Source of the DNA: Annulohypoxylon bovei var. microspora
Taxonomy: Eukaryota > Ascomycota > Sordariomycetes > Xylariales > Hypoxylaceae
NCBI GenBank assembly: GCA_022836615.1
Contig: MU405429.1
Coordinates: 1 to 37,337 of the forward strand
Length of the DNA: 37,337 nucleotides
Direction: 5' to 3'
Shown here piece by piece: positions 35,301-37,337 of this stretch. A model generated the notes under the pieces. The model was not told the DNA's origin. It did not search any database and worked only from the letters and a program-made list of their open reading frames with translations. The translations under genes and the position numbers were made by a program. The first letter of the stretch is position 1; each line of letters starts with the position of its first letter.

Positions 35301-36829
35301 ATATTACCATATTACATGTTTTACATTTTTATTAACGTTATTTTATTAAAATAATTTATCGTTAAAAATAAGGTTTATTAATAACGTTCATTAATCCACA
35401 ATTAATAACCATTATATATTTTATTTTAAAAAAATCCATATTTAAATATTTAGTTAATAATCATAATATACGCAACATACAAAGGTTTTAAACGTTAAAG
35501 GAATTTAAGAACCTTTTTATTAACATTTCGGCTATTTTAATAAAGAATCCAATAATATGTTAATATTAATTTTTTACAATAACATTTATTAATTAATAAT
35601 AAAAAAAAATTAATAATTTTACATTAAAAAAAAGTTATACGTTAAAAGGCATAAAAGGGGATAATTAAACTTGTTAATATTAATAAATAATATTTAAGTT
35701 GTTAATTTTAATTAATAAATTACTTAATAATAAAATGAATATTTTTAATCGATAAAAATATTAAAAATAAAAAAGGAAAATAATAATGGATTATTATAAA
35801 CCTTCGTAAATAAGATTTTTAAAACTTATAAAAAAACCATAACTTAAAATACGAAACGATAAAATTCCACGTTATTATTATTGTATTTTATAAACTTAAA
35901 TAATTTTAAATTTAAGTTATTAAAATTATAAAGTAATAATTTTGTTTTTAATTTAATTTTATTATTATTACTTAAATAACTTAACTTTTATAACATTTAA
36001 TTAAACTTTTAATTATATAACGTTTATTTTATAACATATAAAACTTTAATTTTCAAATGGTAAAATATCGTAACGTCGAAATTTATTAATTATATATTAA
36101 TATTTACTTTAATATTTTTTATTTCTTTGTATTTATTTTTATTTAAGGTTGTATTATATATTTAAAATAAGTTAAATATTATTAATATATTATTTATTAG
36201 CGGCAAATGTTTAATAATAAGGCTTACTATTTTAATTAAATTCTTAAAAATTTAAGTTTTTATTTTTTTATTTTTTTAATTAATAGCGTTACTTTTTAAA
36301 TTAAATCGTTAAAGTGTGGGGTTTTTGTAAAAATATTAATTAAAGGGGTATTTATATCTTAAGATTATATTAATAATGAAAAGGTGGGATATGTACACGA
36401 ATATATATATTTAATAAAATAATAAGTTTCGAGCTTATATAATAATAATATTTTTTAAATAATATTGGTTTTACTTAATAAAAACCCGATTATAATAATG
36501 AAAATAAGGTATTATTTTTAAATATTATTTTAACTTTAATATCTTTTCACCTTTTTAATAAATATCAAACGTTTAATTAACTTTTTATAATAAATATATT
36601 TCGAATTTTATAAATAATTTCTTACATATATAAAATTATTACTTTAACTTTTATTATTTTTTTAAATAAACTTTACATTTTAAAATAACGTAATTAATAT
36701 TTATTATAACAATTAAAAACATCGAGCGGTTTTTAAAATCTTCATAATTTTAAATTAATTTTATTAAAATTACCAAAAATGAATGTTAATAAAAGAAGAA
36801 ATCAAAAATAAATATCACCATTTTACAAG
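35301..36829. other. AT-rich gene-free stretch
   Basis: No supportable gene. 36310-36400 (GTGTGGGGTTTTTG, then AAGGGGTATTTATAT and AAGGTGGGATATG) loosely resembles the 3' part of R1 but was not alignable by hand. Confidence 0.5.
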
Positions 36830-36886
36830 TTTTTTTCTTTTTCTTTTTCTTTTTTTTCTTCTTTTTCTTCTTCTTCTTTTTCTTAA
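36830..36886. repeat. Polypyrimidine microsatellite (TTTTTC/TTC)
   Basis: An almost pure T and C run with TTC and TTTTTC units, ending at AAGGTACA. Mirror-type polypurine-polypyrimidine tracts of this kind can form triplex DNA. Confidence 0.9.
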
Positions 36887-37337
36887 GGTACATTTTTACA
36901 TTCTTTTTCTACCTAACAAACAATAATTTCCCAAGTTTTTAAACTTAAGTATAAATTATTTATAAATAACATAATAAAAGATATTTAATTAATAATAAAA
37001 AATAAATATATTAATAATAATTAATAATAAAAAAAATTATTAAACAATTTATAATATATATAAATAAAATAAATATTACATTAACATTATCCTTTAATAA
37101 CTTAATATTAATTAAAACATAAACAAAATAAAGTTAAATTAAATGTTTTATATATTAATATTATTATATAAAATTATATACAAAATATCCCTTATATTAT
37201 ATAATTAACATACATTACTTACCACAACATATATTAATTACTTATATAAGCAAATAAAAAATAATATTACATATAATTTAATATAATATATTAATAAATT
37301 ACTTAAATAATTATTAATATATTAATTTAATTATATG
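36887..37337. other. AT-rich end of the window
   Basis: Simple AT-rich sequence without feature; the window ends inside it. Confidence 0.6.

Noticed and set aside
1..37337. Mitochondrial or plastid genome.
   Set aside because: An organelle segment of 37 kb should show rRNA, tRNA or respiratory genes; none is visible, and the repeat pairs show RIP-like transitions.

Overview
This window is extremely A+T-rich (by eye about 85%) and has no gene I can support: no rRNA, no convincing tRNA, no protein family, no CRISPR array. The best explanation is an AT-rich block of a filamentous fungal nuclear genome (probably Ascomycota, Pezizomycotina) that has been heavily altered by RIP, the repeat-induced C-to-T and G-to-A mutation that attacks duplicated DNA. 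Two things seen in the sequence support this. First, CpA and TpG are scarce next to their mirror dinucleotides: a hand count of 22261-22560 gives CpA 8 and TpG 5 against ApC 12 and GpT 8. Second, paired repeat copies differ almost only by transitions, with one copy keeping C/G where the other has T/A. The organism assignment is inference; no marker gene is present.

Layout. 160-410 is a 20-base minisatellite. 1.1-6.2 kb holds interleaved copies of two dispersed repeats, R1 (1.19-1.75 and 3.13-3.64 kb) and R2 (2.34-2.94 and 5.62-6.24 kb), sharing a short head segment. A third R1 copy lies inverted at 19.65-19.91 kb and runs into a tandem duplication with a 420-base period (19.91-20.52 kb). 10.87-11.10 kb and 16.92-17.16 kb are two direct copies of repeat R3, which contains a small foldback element ending in GGTCCG. 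14.78-17.89 kb is the most structured part: a large inverted repeat with arms of about 0.9-1.05 kb, each carrying a long G-rich (or, inverted, C-rich) minisatellite, an R3 copy and a flank with a tRNA-like segment. The right arm keeps its G+C; the left arm has largely decayed by transitions.

The rest is AT-rich sequence with short repeats: 9-base arrays (8.39-8.53, 19.31-19.49 kb), a four-copy 45-base array (21.89-22.07 kb), a four-copy 12-base array (22.84-22.89 kb), a MITE-like hairpin (31.72-31.83 kb), and a polypyrimidine tract (36.83-36.89 kb). Two pockets keep more TpG and have longer open frames than expected (21.25-22.09 and 30.58-31.38 kb), but none can be assigned to a family. No genes act together here; the logic of the window is repeat duplication followed by mutation.
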